Positions 49,413 to 57,493 of a stretch of 64,000 nucleotides of DNA are shown piece after piece. Source of the stretch: a virus; IMG/VR virus record IMGVR_UViG_3300043399_000524, positions 1-64,000 of that record; one strand, 5' to 3'. Position 1 is the stretch's first letter; every line of letters starts with the position of its first letter. Both the position numbers and the translations under genes were made by a program. The notes below the pieces were generated by a model. It was not told the origin of the DNA. It ran no database searches and was given only the letters and a program-made list of their open reading frames with translations.

Positions 49413-50411
49413 ATGGCATCACTAGCGGAAATTAGGGCACGAATTGCTGCCCAAGAAAACAAAGGTCAAAACAGGGGTTCTAACACCCAATCTGACAACT
49501 CAATCTACCCCCACTGGAACATTGACGAAGGCACGACAGCTACTGTTCGTTTCTTGCCCGACGCAAACACCAACAACACATTCTTTTGGGTAGAACGACA
49601 ACTAATCAAACTTCCATTCAATGGTGTTAAGGGCGACCCAAACATCAAGCAAACTGTTGTAACAGTTCCTTGCATGGAAATGTATGGTGAGGCATGTCCT
49701 ATTCTTGCGGAAGTTCGTCCTTGGTACAAAGACGAATCACTAAAAGAATTGGCAAACAAATACTGGAAAAAGCGTAGTTATATTTTCCAAGGCTTTGTTC
49801 GTCAAAATCCACTTGGTGATGACGCTACACCAGCGAACCCAATTCGCAGATTCATTATCAGTTCACAAATTTTCAATGTCATTAAGTCTAGCTTAATGGA
49901 TCCTGAAATGGAAGAATTGCCAACAGACTATCTACGTGGTATTGATTTCAACATTAAGAAAATCAGTAAAGGTGGTTATGCAGATTACTCTACAAGTAAC
50001 TGGGCCCGCAAAGAAAGTGCATTGACTGAGGCAGAGCAAGCTGCTATTGAAGCACATGGTCTTTTCAATCTTTCTGACTTCTTGCCCAAGAAGCCAACCG
50101 AAGCAGAACTCAAGGTTATCAAAGAAATGTTTGAGGCATCTGTAGACGGTCAACCGTTCGATAACGAACGTTGGGGCGCATACTATCGTCCATATGGTGT
50201 TGATGCACCTGCAGGAGCGACAGCGGCACAAACATCAGCAGCACCGACCGTGGCTGCACCCGCAACAGCACCCGTAGCAGACTCTGTACCATGGAATGAC
50301 GAAGAACAAGCTCCACAAGCAAGTTCTCCTGTTGAAGTTCCCAAAACAACTTCTAGCGATAAAGCGCAAGACATTCTAGCAATGATTCGTGCTAGACAAA
50401 ATAAGTCTTGA
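49413..50411 (+). CDS. Single-stranded DNA-binding protein (gp32-like)
   Basis: A 332-residue gp32-like protein. The N-terminus is a basic helix (LAEIRARIAAQ) as in the cooperativity domain. The core has FLPDANTNNTFFWVERQ, CMEMYGEACPI (zinc-site cysteines) and YIFQGFV. The C-terminus is a long Ala/Pro/Glu linker with an acidic end followed by DILAMIRARQ. It coats ssDNA during replication and works with UvsX and UvsY encoded next. It has its own promoter and leader. Confidence 0.88.
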   Translation: MASLAEIRARIAAQENKGQNRGSNTQSDNSIYPHWNIDEGTTATVRFLPDANTNNTFFWVERQLIKLPFNGVKGDPNIKQTVVTVPCMEMYGEACPILAEVRPWYKDESLKELANKYWKKRSYIFQGFVRQNPLGDDATPANPIRRFIISSQIFNVIKSSLMDPEMEELPTDYLRGIDFNIKKISKGGYADYSTSNWARKESALTEAEQAAIEAHGLFNLSDFLPKKPTEAELKVIKEMFEASVDGQPFDNERWGAYYRPYGVDAPAGATAAQTSAAPTVAAPATAPVADSVPWNDEEQAPQASSPVEVPKTTSSDKAQDILAMIRARQNKS

Positions 50412-50420
50412 TAGGTAATG

Positions 50421-50436
50421 AGGGGCTTCGGCCCCT
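50421..50436 (+). terminator. Terminator with UUCG tetraloop
   Basis: AGGGGC TTCG GCCCCT, a six-pair stem with a very stable tetraloop, directly after the SSB gene. Only two Ts follow. Confidence 0.7.
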
Positions 50437-50452
50437 TCCTAAGGAGAATTCC

Positions 50453-50689
50453 ATGACATTACCAGACGAAAGATTTAGAGCCTTAAAGCAGGCTAAGAAA
50501 CTCTTAGAAGAACTTTGTGATCCAGGTCGTACACCTAGAGTACCCAGTTTGGTAAGAGACAGGGCAAGAGGTGCGTTGCGTCATTTTCCTAGTGACTATG
50601 AACTCGACAAACTAGCAGAAGATTGCCCCGAACTACTTGATAAAATATCATTCACTGATAGAATGTATATGAATATCGTGCAAAAATAA
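50453..50689 (+). CDS. BPSL0761-like small protein
   Basis: A 78-residue protein from ATG 50453 (AAGGAG upstream). MTLPDERFRALK, LLEELCDPGRTPRVP and LVRDRARGALRHFPSDYELD match the BPSL0761 family known from betaproteobacteria and their phages, from memory. Function unknown. It supports a betaproteobacterial host. Confidence 0.75.
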   Translation: MTLPDERFRALKQAKKLLEELCDPGRTPRVPSLVRDRARGALRHFPSDYELDKLAEDCPELLDKISFTDRMYMNIVQK

Positions 50690-50701
50690 TAGGAGAATAA
50701 A

Positions 50702-50893
50702 ATGACAAAGTTAACTAAGTTGGCAAAAGTCAACGAGGGAATTACTGTTAACCGTTATGATAACGGTTGGATGGTTGAAGTAGGCGGCCGTGACAAAAAA
50801 CAAGATTGGAAAAATTGTAAGATTCTGTGCAACACAGAGGAAGAATTAATCGCTCTTATCAAAGAGTGGAACACAATGGAACTGGACAATTAA
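50702..50893 (+). CDS. Small phage protein, unknown
   Basis: A 63-residue protein with NEGITVNRYDNGWMVEVGGRD, a beta hairpin followed by a helix (EEELIALIKEW). AGGAG precedes the ATG. No family is known to me. Confidence 0.65.
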   Translation: MTKLTKLAKVNEGITVNRYDNGWMVEVGGRDKKQDWKNCKILCNTEEELIALIKEWNTMELDN

Positions 50894-50894
50894 C

Positions 50895-51521
50895 ATGACC
50901 CCAATTGGAACATGGTTATACCTCAAGAAACATAATCAAACGGGATTGCTATATTTCGGCAAAACTGTGCGTAATCCTTTGAAGTATAAAGGTTCCGGTT
51001 CGTATTGGTCATCACACCGAAAGATTCATGGTAATGATATATCTACTGTTTGGTGTGAATTATTTGAAGATAACAATAAATTAGTTGAGTTTGCTGAATT
51101 TGTTAGTGACTTTTTTGAAATCGTAACCTTTACTGCTAATGGTAAAAAATTATGGGCCAATGAAGTTCCTGAAAATGGTTTAATGGGTGGTCAAAATAAA
51201 GGACAACCTAGCAAGATGAGGGGTAAAAAATTAGAAAATCCCTCACCTCTAAGAGGAATAAAAAGGCCAAATCATTCAAATCTCATGAAGGGTAGAAAAT
51301 TAACAAATGAACACTCAGCTAATATAAGTAAATCTTTAAAGAAACACACCAGAACCAAAGAACATTCTTTGAATATATCACTAGCAAAGAAAGGTAAGAA
51401 ATTATCTTCTCCTAGAATCTGTAATGTGTATGAATGCCCGCATTGTGGGAAAATAGGCAAAGGGCCTAATATGAAAAGATATCATTTTAATAATTGCAAA
51501 AGAAAGGAACACAATGGCTAA
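50895..51521 (+). CDS. GIY-YIG homing endonuclease before uvsX
   Basis: A 208-residue endonuclease. TWLYLKKH at 5-12 and LLYFGKT at 18-24 form a variant GIY-YIG core, with VEFAEFVSDFF in the catalytic Glu region. NUMOD3-like repeats follow, and the C-terminus CPHCGKIG...YHFNNC matches the zinc end of the nrdA-splitting endonuclease. Its last eight bases overlap the uvsX start and contain its ribosome-binding site. Confidence 0.85.
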   Translation: MTPIGTWLYLKKHNQTGLLYFGKTVRNPLKYKGSGSYWSSHRKIHGNDISTVWCELFEDNNKLVEFAEFVSDFFEIVTFTANGKKLWANEVPENGLMGGQNKGQPSKMRGKKLENPSPLRGIKRPNHSNLMKGRKLTNEHSANISKSLKKHTRTKEHSLNISLAKKGKKLSSPRICNVYECPHCGKIGKGPNMKRYHFNNCKRKEHNG

Positions 51522-52584
51522 GCCGTTTGATGTGAGTAAGTTTCGCCGTGACATTACTAAATCTATTGAGGGACTTAGTATCGGATTTAATGACCCTACT
51601 GATTGGGTATCTACAGGTAATTTCGCCCTCAATTATCTTATATCCGGTGACTTTAATAAAGGCATACCTCTTGGTAAAGTTACTGTCTTTGCCGGAGAAT
51701 CTGGATCAGGAAAATCATACATCTGTTCAGGCAACCTCATTCGTCATGCACAAGAACAAGGTATCTTTGTTGTATTGGTTGACAGTGAAAATGCGTTGGA
51801 TGAAGCGTGGCTTCATGCGCTGGGTGTATCAACTGACGAAGATAAATTACTAAAACTCAACATGGCTATGATTGATGATGTAGCCAAAACGATTTCAGAA
51901 TTTATGAAGTCGTATAAGGCGATGCCGGCAGAAGACAAGCCTAAAGTCTTGTTCATCATTGACAGTCTTGGTATGCTATTGACACCTACTGACGTTAATC
52001 AGTTTGAAGCAGGTGATATGAAAGGTGACATGGGTCGTAAGCCTAAAGCACTAACAGCACTTGTTCGTAATTGTGTTAACATGTTTGGTAGTCATAATGT
52101 TGGTCTAGTTGCTACTAATCACACATATGCTTCACAGGATATGTTCGACCCTGATGACAAAATCTCAGGTGGTCAAGGCTTCATCTATGCTTCAAGTATT
52201 GTTGTTGCTATGCGTAAACTGAAACTTAAAGAAGATGAAGATGGCAATAAGGTTAGCGAAGTGCGTGGTATTCGGTCAGCCTGTAAGGTTATGAAAACTC
52301 GCTATGCAAAGCCCTTTGAAAGTGTACAAGTTAAGATTCCGTATGAAACAGGCATGAACCCCTATTCTGGTTTACTCGACTTGTTCGAAGGTCAAGGCAT
52401 GTTGACTAAAGAAGGCAATCGTTTGTCTTACACAACCGAAGACGGTGAGATTCTTAAATTCTTCCGTAAAGGCTGGGAATCAAACGAGGGAGGCTGTCTT
52501 GATAAAGTCATGTCCGAATACCAGAAAAAATCACAAAATAAGCTAAGTACTGTTACTGCCGATGAAGGAGCGGCGACAGAATGA
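51514..52584 (+). CDS. uvsX: RecA-family recombinase UvsX
   Basis: A 356-residue UvsX. Walker A is GESGSGKS near 67-74 and Walker B is VLFIIDSLGML. ATNHTYASQDMF and the GGQG loop-2 region follow. It forms filaments on ssDNA and drives strand exchange and recombination-dependent replication. It sits next to uvsY, as in T4-like phages. AAAGGA precedes the ATG inside the endonuclease gene. Confidence 0.93.
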   Translation: MAKPFDVSKFRRDITKSIEGLSIGFNDPTDWVSTGNFALNYLISGDFNKGIPLGKVTVFAGESGSGKSYICSGNLIRHAQEQGIFVVLVDSENALDEAWLHALGVSTDEDKLLKLNMAMIDDVAKTISEFMKSYKAMPAEDKPKVLFIIDSLGMLLTPTDVNQFEAGDMKGDMGRKPKALTALVRNCVNMFGSHNVGLVATNHTYASQDMFDPDDKISGGQGFIYASSIVVAMRKLKLKEDEDGNKVSEVRGIRSACKVMKTRYAKPFESVQVKIPYETGMNPYSGLLDLFEGQGMLTKEGNRLSYTTEDGEILKFFRKGWESNEGGCLDKVMSEYQKKSQNKLSTVTADEGAATE

Positions 52585-52835
52585 GTTTAGACTTGGTAAC
52601 GGAAGTATGGGACGCATTGCGTTCCCACATTGATTTCAATGAACGCAGCGATGCGGCGGACACATTAGTAAATTTCTTGATTGACAATAATTATGAAGCA
52701 GAGGATATTAAAGATGCCTTTAGGGGTGACAAAGATATCATTGCTGCGGTCAAAGATTATCTGTCACAACACGAAGATGAACTAGAATATGAAGATGATG
52801 ACTATGATAGTGACATTGACGATGATTGGAATTAA
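52581..52835 (+). CDS. Small acidic protein between uvsX and uvsY
   Basis: An 84-residue protein with a helical N-terminus and a very acidic end (EYEDDDYDSDIDDD). It overlaps the uvsX stop by four bases and abuts uvsY. An interaction with recombination proteins is possible but unsupported by any motif. Confidence 0.65.
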   Translation: MSLDLVTEVWDALRSHIDFNERSDAADTLVNFLIDNNYEAEDIKDAFRGDKDIIAAVKDYLSQHEDELEYEDDDYDSDIDDDWN

Positions 52836-53294
52836 ATGAATTGGTACACACGCATAACCCAAAACTTAGGCGTGATTCCAGACTTTATTCTTCACTACGA
52901 GAATGAACTTCTTAATGCAAAGGGTGAAGTCAAAATTTATGGCAATGTTGAAAAGAACATTGCCAATTTACCTGGTATCACCGAACATAGATTTAACCAA
53001 TTACAAGAGATTGAAGCGGTTTTAAACTACCTCAACATTCAATTACGGAAAATTCGCCGAAAACATTTTCAAAAATATTTAGAAGCGTATAATAGAGCTT
53101 TAACTAGTCGTGATGCCGAAAAATATGTTGACGGTGAAGATGAAGTCATTGACTTTGAAGTTTTGGTCAATGAAGTCGCATTACTCAGAAACAAATGGTT
53201 AGGTGTTATGAAAGCATTAGAATCTAAGAATTTTATGTTGGGACATGTAGTGCGCCTCAGAGCGGCCGGCATGGAAGATATTAGTTTGGGTTAA
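52836..53294 (+). CDS. uvsY: Recombination mediator UvsY
   Basis: A 152-residue UvsY-like protein, about the length of T4 UvsY (137). The helical core (KYLEAYNRALTSRDAEKYVD, FEVLVNEVALLRNKWLGVMK) and the C-terminal KNFMLGHVVRLRAAG match what I recall of UvsY in T4-like phages. It loads UvsX onto gp32-coated DNA. A minus-strand endonuclease overlaps its 3' end by 14 bases. Confidence 0.78.
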   Translation: MNWYTRITQNLGVIPDFILHYENELLNAKGEVKIYGNVEKNIANLPGITEHRFNQLQEIEAVLNYLNIQLRKIRRKHFQKYLEAYNRALTSRDAEKYVDGEDEVIDFEVLVNEVALLRNKWLGVMKALESKNFMLGHVVRLRAAGMEDISLG

Positions 53295-53925
53295 ACTTAC
53301 ATTTATCTCCGTGATACCTTGAATAATTAGGTTTATCAATATTTTTATTACAATGCGGACATGTTAACCTTTCTCGGTTAGCATGTTTTCCCTTCATCTT
53401 GGCAATAGAATCTTCTGTGTGGGTTTTACCAGTAAAAGACTTGTGTCCTGTATGCACACCTTTATTCCATGCAACCTGTCCCTTGTCTGAAGTTTTTATA
53501 CCAGTCAATCCTTTATTCCAAGTTGGTTTTCCTTTTCTATCCACTGACATTTTAAGTTTTACCTCGTCTGAATGTGTTTTTCCAAACATATGATTTAACT
53601 CTCCCCTACGCAAAGATTTCCTCAACCTTTCTTTTTCTGATTTAGCAGGGTTCAGATCACCTGAAGCGAATCCAACTGGATTGTTATTGAAATTCATACA
53701 TAAAGGTTTTCCTATATGTTCGGCTAGAAAGTCTTTTTCAGAATCTTTCAATTCATCTATTGAAGAACAATAAAAAAGGATTTCTTTAGTTAGTTCTGTT
53801 TTATCCTTAATGCTTCTCGGCCACTTACCCGAACCCATATAACCGTCATCTAAATTTTTTGTGCTGTGCCGTCCTATATAATAACGCCCGTTTGTATGTA
53901 CAAGTTTATAAATGTAGTGTATCAT
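53281..53925 (-). CDS. GIY-YIG homing endonuclease on the minus strand
   Basis: A 214-residue endonuclease, the only minus-strand gene in the window. HYIYKLVHTNGRYYIGRH at residues 3-20 is the GIY-YIG core, with the GSG loop next and DSEKDFL as catalytic Glu region. NUMOD3-like repeats follow, and the end is CPHCNKN...YHGDKC, a zinc motif. The start at 53925 is preferred over 53940 because a late box ends five bases upstream. It converges on uvsY. Confidence 0.87.
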   Translation of the reverse strand: MIHYIYKLVHTNGRYYIGRHSTKNLDDGYMGSGKWPRSIKDKTELTKEILFYCSSIDELKDSEKDFLAEHIGKPLCMNFNNNPVGFASGDLNPAKSEKERLRKSLRRGELNHMFGKTHSDEVKLKMSVDRKGKPTWNKGLTGIKTSDKGQVAWNKGVHTGHKSFTGKTHTEDSIAKMKGKHANRERLTCPHCNKNIDKPNYSRYHGDKCKFNPN

Positions 53926-53930
53926 GTTCT

Positions 53931-53938
53931 TATTTATC
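53931..53938 (-). promoter_or_regulatory. Minus-strand late promoter box
   Basis: Reads GATAAATA on the minus strand and ends exactly five bases before the ATG at 53925. Confidence 0.6.
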
Positions 53939-53962
53939 ATTGAACTGTAGGAATGGACAAAT

Positions 53963-54742
53963 ATGGCTAATTATTCACTCAACAATGCAGGTATGAATGC
54001 AATATCTGGAATTTCCGCACAATCTATTCAGACAATAAATTTGAATAGTTTGGCTAATATATCGTCTGATGGTTTATTGGCACAAATTAACCCTCATGTA
54101 AAAAAATATCAAGTAATTGAGATTGAGGAAGACTTGCTAGCACTTAGTACTACTTGGAAGCGCTTGCGTGACCAATGTAAAAACGGCGGTCCTCATCCTA
54201 ACATTTCTAAATTAGTTGATAGGGAACTATTCAGTAAGGTTACTGAACAAGACCGTGAACAAGCAAACATGATACGAGACTACTACAGCAAGAAAATTGT
54301 TATGTGGAAGTTGAAGGATCAACAACTCACTAAATTCCGCGAGGACATGAATAGTTTTATTCATAGTAACGGAAAAGTTTTCAAAGAAGATATGTATCCA
54401 CTGGTTTATCGTTTGCCAGAATTTTATGAATATGATACTCAATTTGAATCTATTTCCAATGAGCATTCTAAATTAATTACCGATAATCCAAAAGGTAAAA
54501 TCGAGAAAAAATTAAAACTTCAAAAAACATTTAATGTCGATAGTAGCAGAACTGGTAAACGAAAAGAATATTGGTTTAGTGATGAAAATGACAATTTGGT
54601 TTTAATGTCATTCAGAACGGATAATAGTCTATTATCATTATTGGATAGATGTGTCGAGAACATACTTCCTGTTAAAGCATTTTATTCAAAAAGGACACGG
54701 GATAATGTAGATTATTATACCGTTGATAAGTACACATTCTAA
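53963..54742 (+). CDS. Phage protein of unknown function
   Basis: A 259-residue soluble protein. It has a Ser/Asn-rich N-terminus, a helical middle (EEDLLALSTTWKRLRDQC, then DREQANMIRDYYSKK), and a C-terminal part with charged strands. No catalytic motif or family is recognised. It follows the uvsXY cluster and ends at a strong terminator. Confidence 0.65.
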   Translation: MANYSLNNAGMNAISGISAQSIQTINLNSLANISSDGLLAQINPHVKKYQVIEIEEDLLALSTTWKRLRDQCKNGGPHPNISKLVDRELFSKVTEQDREQANMIRDYYSKKIVMWKLKDQQLTKFREDMNSFIHSNGKVFKEDMYPLVYRLPEFYEYDTQFESISNEHSKLITDNPKGKIEKKLKLQKTFNVDSSRTGKRKEYWFSDENDNLVLMSFRTDNSLLSLLDRCVENILPVKAFYSKRTRDNVDYYTVDKYTF

Positions 54743-54761
54743 AAGGCCCGACGGGCCTTTT
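54741..54761 (+). terminator. Rho-independent terminator
   Basis: AAAAGGCCC GAC GGGCCTTTT, a nine-pair stem directly over the stop codon of the previous gene. Confidence 0.85.
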
Positions 54762-54793
54762 AGTATTACACAAAAAGTATTCATTTTTGAGGC

Positions 54794-54822
54794 TTGACAA
54801 TAAATCAGTTTGGGCATACAAT
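54794..54822 (+). promoter_or_regulatory. Sigma70-type (early) promoter with palindrome
   Basis: TTGACA (54794-54799), 17 bases, TACAAT (54817-54822), then the perfect palindrome ATACATGTAT (54821-54830) and TTGATTGATTAAAGGAGC. Confidence 0.88.
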
Positions 54823-54852
54823 ACATGTATTGATTGATTAAAGGAGCATGTA

Positions 54853-55092
54853 ATGACCGAATTCGAATCTAAGTGCTATGGTATGTCTGTAGAAGATATC
54901 CGTACACAGTACATGAAAAGTATTACCGCTCGTTTCTCGGGTCTAGAAATGGTTGTTATGGGTATCATGTCTGACTGCCAAGAAATGCTTGCAATGGGCG
55001 CAGGCCCTCGCTCGGTTGAATACGTTCGTAAACAAATGAACGTTGCCAAATATATCCTGTCTGAAATGCAGGAAGCCAAACAAACGGTTTGA
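54853..55092 (+). CDS. Small early protein, unknown
   Basis: A 79-residue helical protein rich in Met (GLEMVVMGIMSDCQEMLAMG). It is a single-gene unit with its own promoter, and the next promoter begins over its stop. GC-richer codon use than the late genes. No family is recognised. Confidence 0.7.
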   Translation: MTEFESKCYGMSVEDIRTQYMKSITARFSGLEMVVMGIMSDCQEMLAMGAGPRSVEYVRKQMNVAKYILSEMQEAKQTV

Positions 55093-55117
55093 CAATAAAT
55101 GGGCATTCTGCTATAAT
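55089..55117 (+). promoter_or_regulatory. Sigma70-type (early) promoter with palindrome
   Basis: TTGACA (55089-55094), 17 bases, TATAAT (55112-55117), then ATACATGTAT (55116-55125). Same downstream cassette as at 54820. Confidence 0.88.
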
Positions 55118-55149
55118 ACATGTATTGATTGATTAAAGGAGCTTTTTCA

Positions 55150-56154
55150 ATGTCTGTTATTCGTGTTCTGTCTGGTTCTTATCGCAACGAACCCGTGAAA
55201 GGTGAAATCTTCACTCTCGTCAAAGGCTACCAACTTGGTGCCAAAGGTGGTTTCGTGACTGTTAAGAACGAAGGTCAGTTCCCCGGTCGACCTGCTGAGG
55301 TCCGTGTGCAAGTTGACAATCAGGAATGCATTCAATTCATGGCAGGTCGTGACACTGTGAAGGTTGAAGCTCCTAAGGAAACTGATGAACAGGCAATGGA
55401 TCGTATTGCTACTCGCTTTGCTGTCCTTGATGAAATGTCTGCCGCATGTATCGCAGGCAACATCCGTGCTATGATTGTGACTGGTCCTGCAGGTATCGGT
55501 AAGTCACACGGTGTGACTACTCAAATGGAAAAGGCATCGATGTTTGACCAAATTGCAGGCAAGCGTCCTCGCTTTGAGATTGTCAAAGGTGCTATTTCTG
55601 GCATCGGTCTGTTCGCTACATTGTACAAGTATTCCGACAAGAAAAACGTTCTGGTGTTCGATGACTGCGATGTGTGGGAAGATCAGGACGCTATTAATGT
55701 GTTGAAGGGTGCATTGGATAGTGGCAAGACCCGTCGTATCAGTTGGAACAAGGACAGTCGCCTGTTGCGTGACGAAGGCGTTCCCAATCAATTCAACTTC
55801 AACGGGTCTATAATTTTCATCACTAACAAGACCTTTGACAACAAAAAGGCAAGCAAGATTCAACCTCACTTGGATGCTCTCCAAAGTCGTTGTCACTTTC
55901 TTGACCTGACTGTTGACAGTGAGCGTGACAAGATGCTCCGCATCAAGCAAGTTCACCGCGATGCTGATGGTGGCCTGTTCAAAGACTATGATTTCACTCA
56001 GGAACAAACTGATGAAATTATGTCATTCATCGAAGTCAATCATGCTAAATTGCGTGAAGTGTCACTGCGTATGTGTCTCAAGATTGCTGACCTTGTCAAG
56101 ATTTCCGCTAACTGGCGTGAACTGGCCAAGGCAACTTGTATGAAACCTGCTTAA
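55150..56154 (+). CDS. AAA-type ATPase, unknown target
   Basis: A 334-residue protein. The first ~95 residues are a beta-rich domain. Then comes an ATPase: Walker A GPAGIGKS near 110-117, Walker B VLVFDDCD near 162-169, and sensor-like IIFITNK. A helical end follows. ATG 55150 has AAAGGAGC upstream. It is driven by an early promoter. It resembles ATPases found in large phages without a known role. Confidence 0.78.
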   Translation: MSVIRVLSGSYRNEPVKGEIFTLVKGYQLGAKGGFVTVKNEGQFPGRPAEVRVQVDNQECIQFMAGRDTVKVEAPKETDEQAMDRIATRFAVLDEMSAACIAGNIRAMIVTGPAGIGKSHGVTTQMEKASMFDQIAGKRPRFEIVKGAISGIGLFATLYKYSDKKNVLVFDDCDVWEDQDAINVLKGALDSGKTRRISWNKDSRLLRDEGVPNQFNFNGSIIFITNKTFDNKKASKIQPHLDALQSRCHFLDLTVDSERDKMLRIKQVHRDADGGLFKDYDFTQEQTDEIMSFIEVNHAKLREVSLRMCLKIADLVKISANWRELAKATCMKPA

Positions 56155-56173
56155 TCATTGAAAGGAAGCAAAA

Positions 56174-56356
56174 ATGAAACAGCGTAAGCTAACCCCAATT
56201 CAATCTAAGGCCTTGATGCGTAAGGTTACAGGATTGACTGATGTAGATTATCAACCAACACAAACCTTGGCATTCACTACAGTGAATGATAAAAAATATC
56301 GTTTGGTATATGATACCGATCTTAAATTCACTGGTTTGGCTCATAGGATTTACTAA
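56174..56356 (+). CDS. 60-residue early protein, unknown
   Basis: A small basic protein (KQRKLTPIQSKALMRKVTGL) with a beta-rich second half. AAAGGAAG precedes the ATG. It is probably co-transcribed with the ATPase and followed by a terminator. Confidence 0.65.
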   Translation: MKQRKLTPIQSKALMRKVTGLTDVDYQPTQTLAFTTVNDKKYRLVYDTDLKFTGLAHRIY

Positions 56357-56371
56357 TTACTGCCGTGTGAA

Positions 56372-56400
56372 GGCGGGGCAATGTCAATAAGTCCCCCACC
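56372..56400 (+). other. G/C-rich hairpin before the terminator
   Basis: GGCGGGG (56372-56378) can pair with CCCC-x-CC at 56393-56400, with one mismatch. No gene covers it. It may be an RNA structure at the transcript's end. Confidence 0.3.
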
Positions 56401-56405
56401 TATCT

Positions 56406-56431
56406 GAAAAGGAGACTTTGGTCTCCTTTTC
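56406..56431 (+). terminator. Rho-independent terminator
   Basis: GAAAAGGAGAC (56406-56416) pairs with GTCTCCTTTTC (56421-56431), including the T run. Confidence 0.85.
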
Positions 56432-56479
56432 TTTGCCTGTTTATTTGATTTTCAAAACAATATTAAATATAATGTTAAG

Positions 56480-57493
56480 ATGCTTTTCTCGACACTTGAT
56501 GAATTGGCTACATGGATGCTTACCAATATTAGATTGAGTAGGTATGATGACCAATTTATAAACAATCTAACACTGTATATTACTAGTCAAAAAAGGATTA
56601 CGACCAATCAGGATACACTATTTAAAAGAGTCGCAAGGAAGTACCACAGGCAGTTTTCCCATCACAAAATTAATGTAGAAAATGAATTATTATTGCATTG
56701 GTCAGTTGATGTAGTTGAAAGTTTACCCGAGTATACAGGGGCAAACATAAAGATAGAGAATGATAAAATAATTTTTCGTAGTCCCTACAATAAAAATTTT
56801 CTTGCTGCACTTAGAAAAAATACCCCATACAGCCTAGTGTGGGTTAAAGAAAAAAAACAATACGAAGCCAATTACAGCCCTACAGTATTGAAACAATTGA
56901 TATATTTGTCAGCGGAACATTATACAGTGCTAAATTATTGTGACACTGTTACACAAATAATCAACACTCTTAGCGAATATGATTCAGTTAAATATTGGGT
57001 TCCCACGTTAGTATACAACAAGGGCTATTACATTGCCGCAATAAATGAACATGTATATGAGGCAACAAAACATATTGAATTGTCAAGTGACCTAAAATCA
57101 ATCGCTCAGTTGGTTAAGTATGGTATCACTGTAGACCAATCAGTTAAGGATGAATTGTTAAAAACAGAACATGAAGACCGTGTGAAGTTAGCAACAGAAT
57201 TTCATGCAACTGTAGAATTGCGTGATATAAAAACAATAATGAGTTGGTTAAAAGAGTTTGGATGTGACGCAATCAATGAAAGCAAAACATTGTTAACTAC
57301 CCCTTGGAATATATCATTAGCTTCTGAATGTGGTATTGATATTTGTAGAACAACAAAATCACTGCGTGATTATAAAAATCCAGTCGCAGTATATCTGCGC
57401 GGTAGCATACAGATGTTTGAAACAAAACCTATAAAATTGATGAAAATCATAAGGGTAGTGAACTCGGAACCAGTTAATTTAGGACCTAAATGA
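56480..57493 (+). CDS. Phage protein upstream of uvsW (HARP-like?)
   Basis: A 337-residue protein that overlaps the uvsW start by four bases. Residues about 95-135 (FRSPYNKNFLAALRKN, VWVKEKKQYEANYSPTVLKQLI) recall the HARP domain of annealing helicases, a DNA-junction-binding fold. The rest is not recognised. If right, it could act with UvsW as a DNA-binding partner; this is a guess from wording and position. No Shine-Dalgarno is evident. Confidence 0.6.
   Translation: MLFSTLDELATWMLTNIRLSRYDDQFINNLTLYITSQKRITTNQDTLFKRVARKYHRQFSHHKINVENELLLHWSVDVVESLPEYTGANIKIENDKIIFRSPYNKNFLAALRKNTPYSLVWVKEKKQYEANYSPTVLKQLIYLSAEHYTVLNYCDTVTQIINTLSEYDSVKYWVPTLVYNKGYYIAAINEHVYEATKHIELSSDLKSIAQLVKYGITVDQSVKDELLKTEHEDRVKLATEFHATVELRDIKTIMSWLKEFGCDAINESKTLLTTPWNISLASECGIDICRTTKSLRDYKNPVAVYLRGSIQMFETKPIKLMKIIRVVNSEPVNLGPK

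Noticed and set aside
51514-52584. Bacterial RecA captured from the host
   Set aside because: Length, wording and the neighbouring uvsY point to T4-type UvsX.
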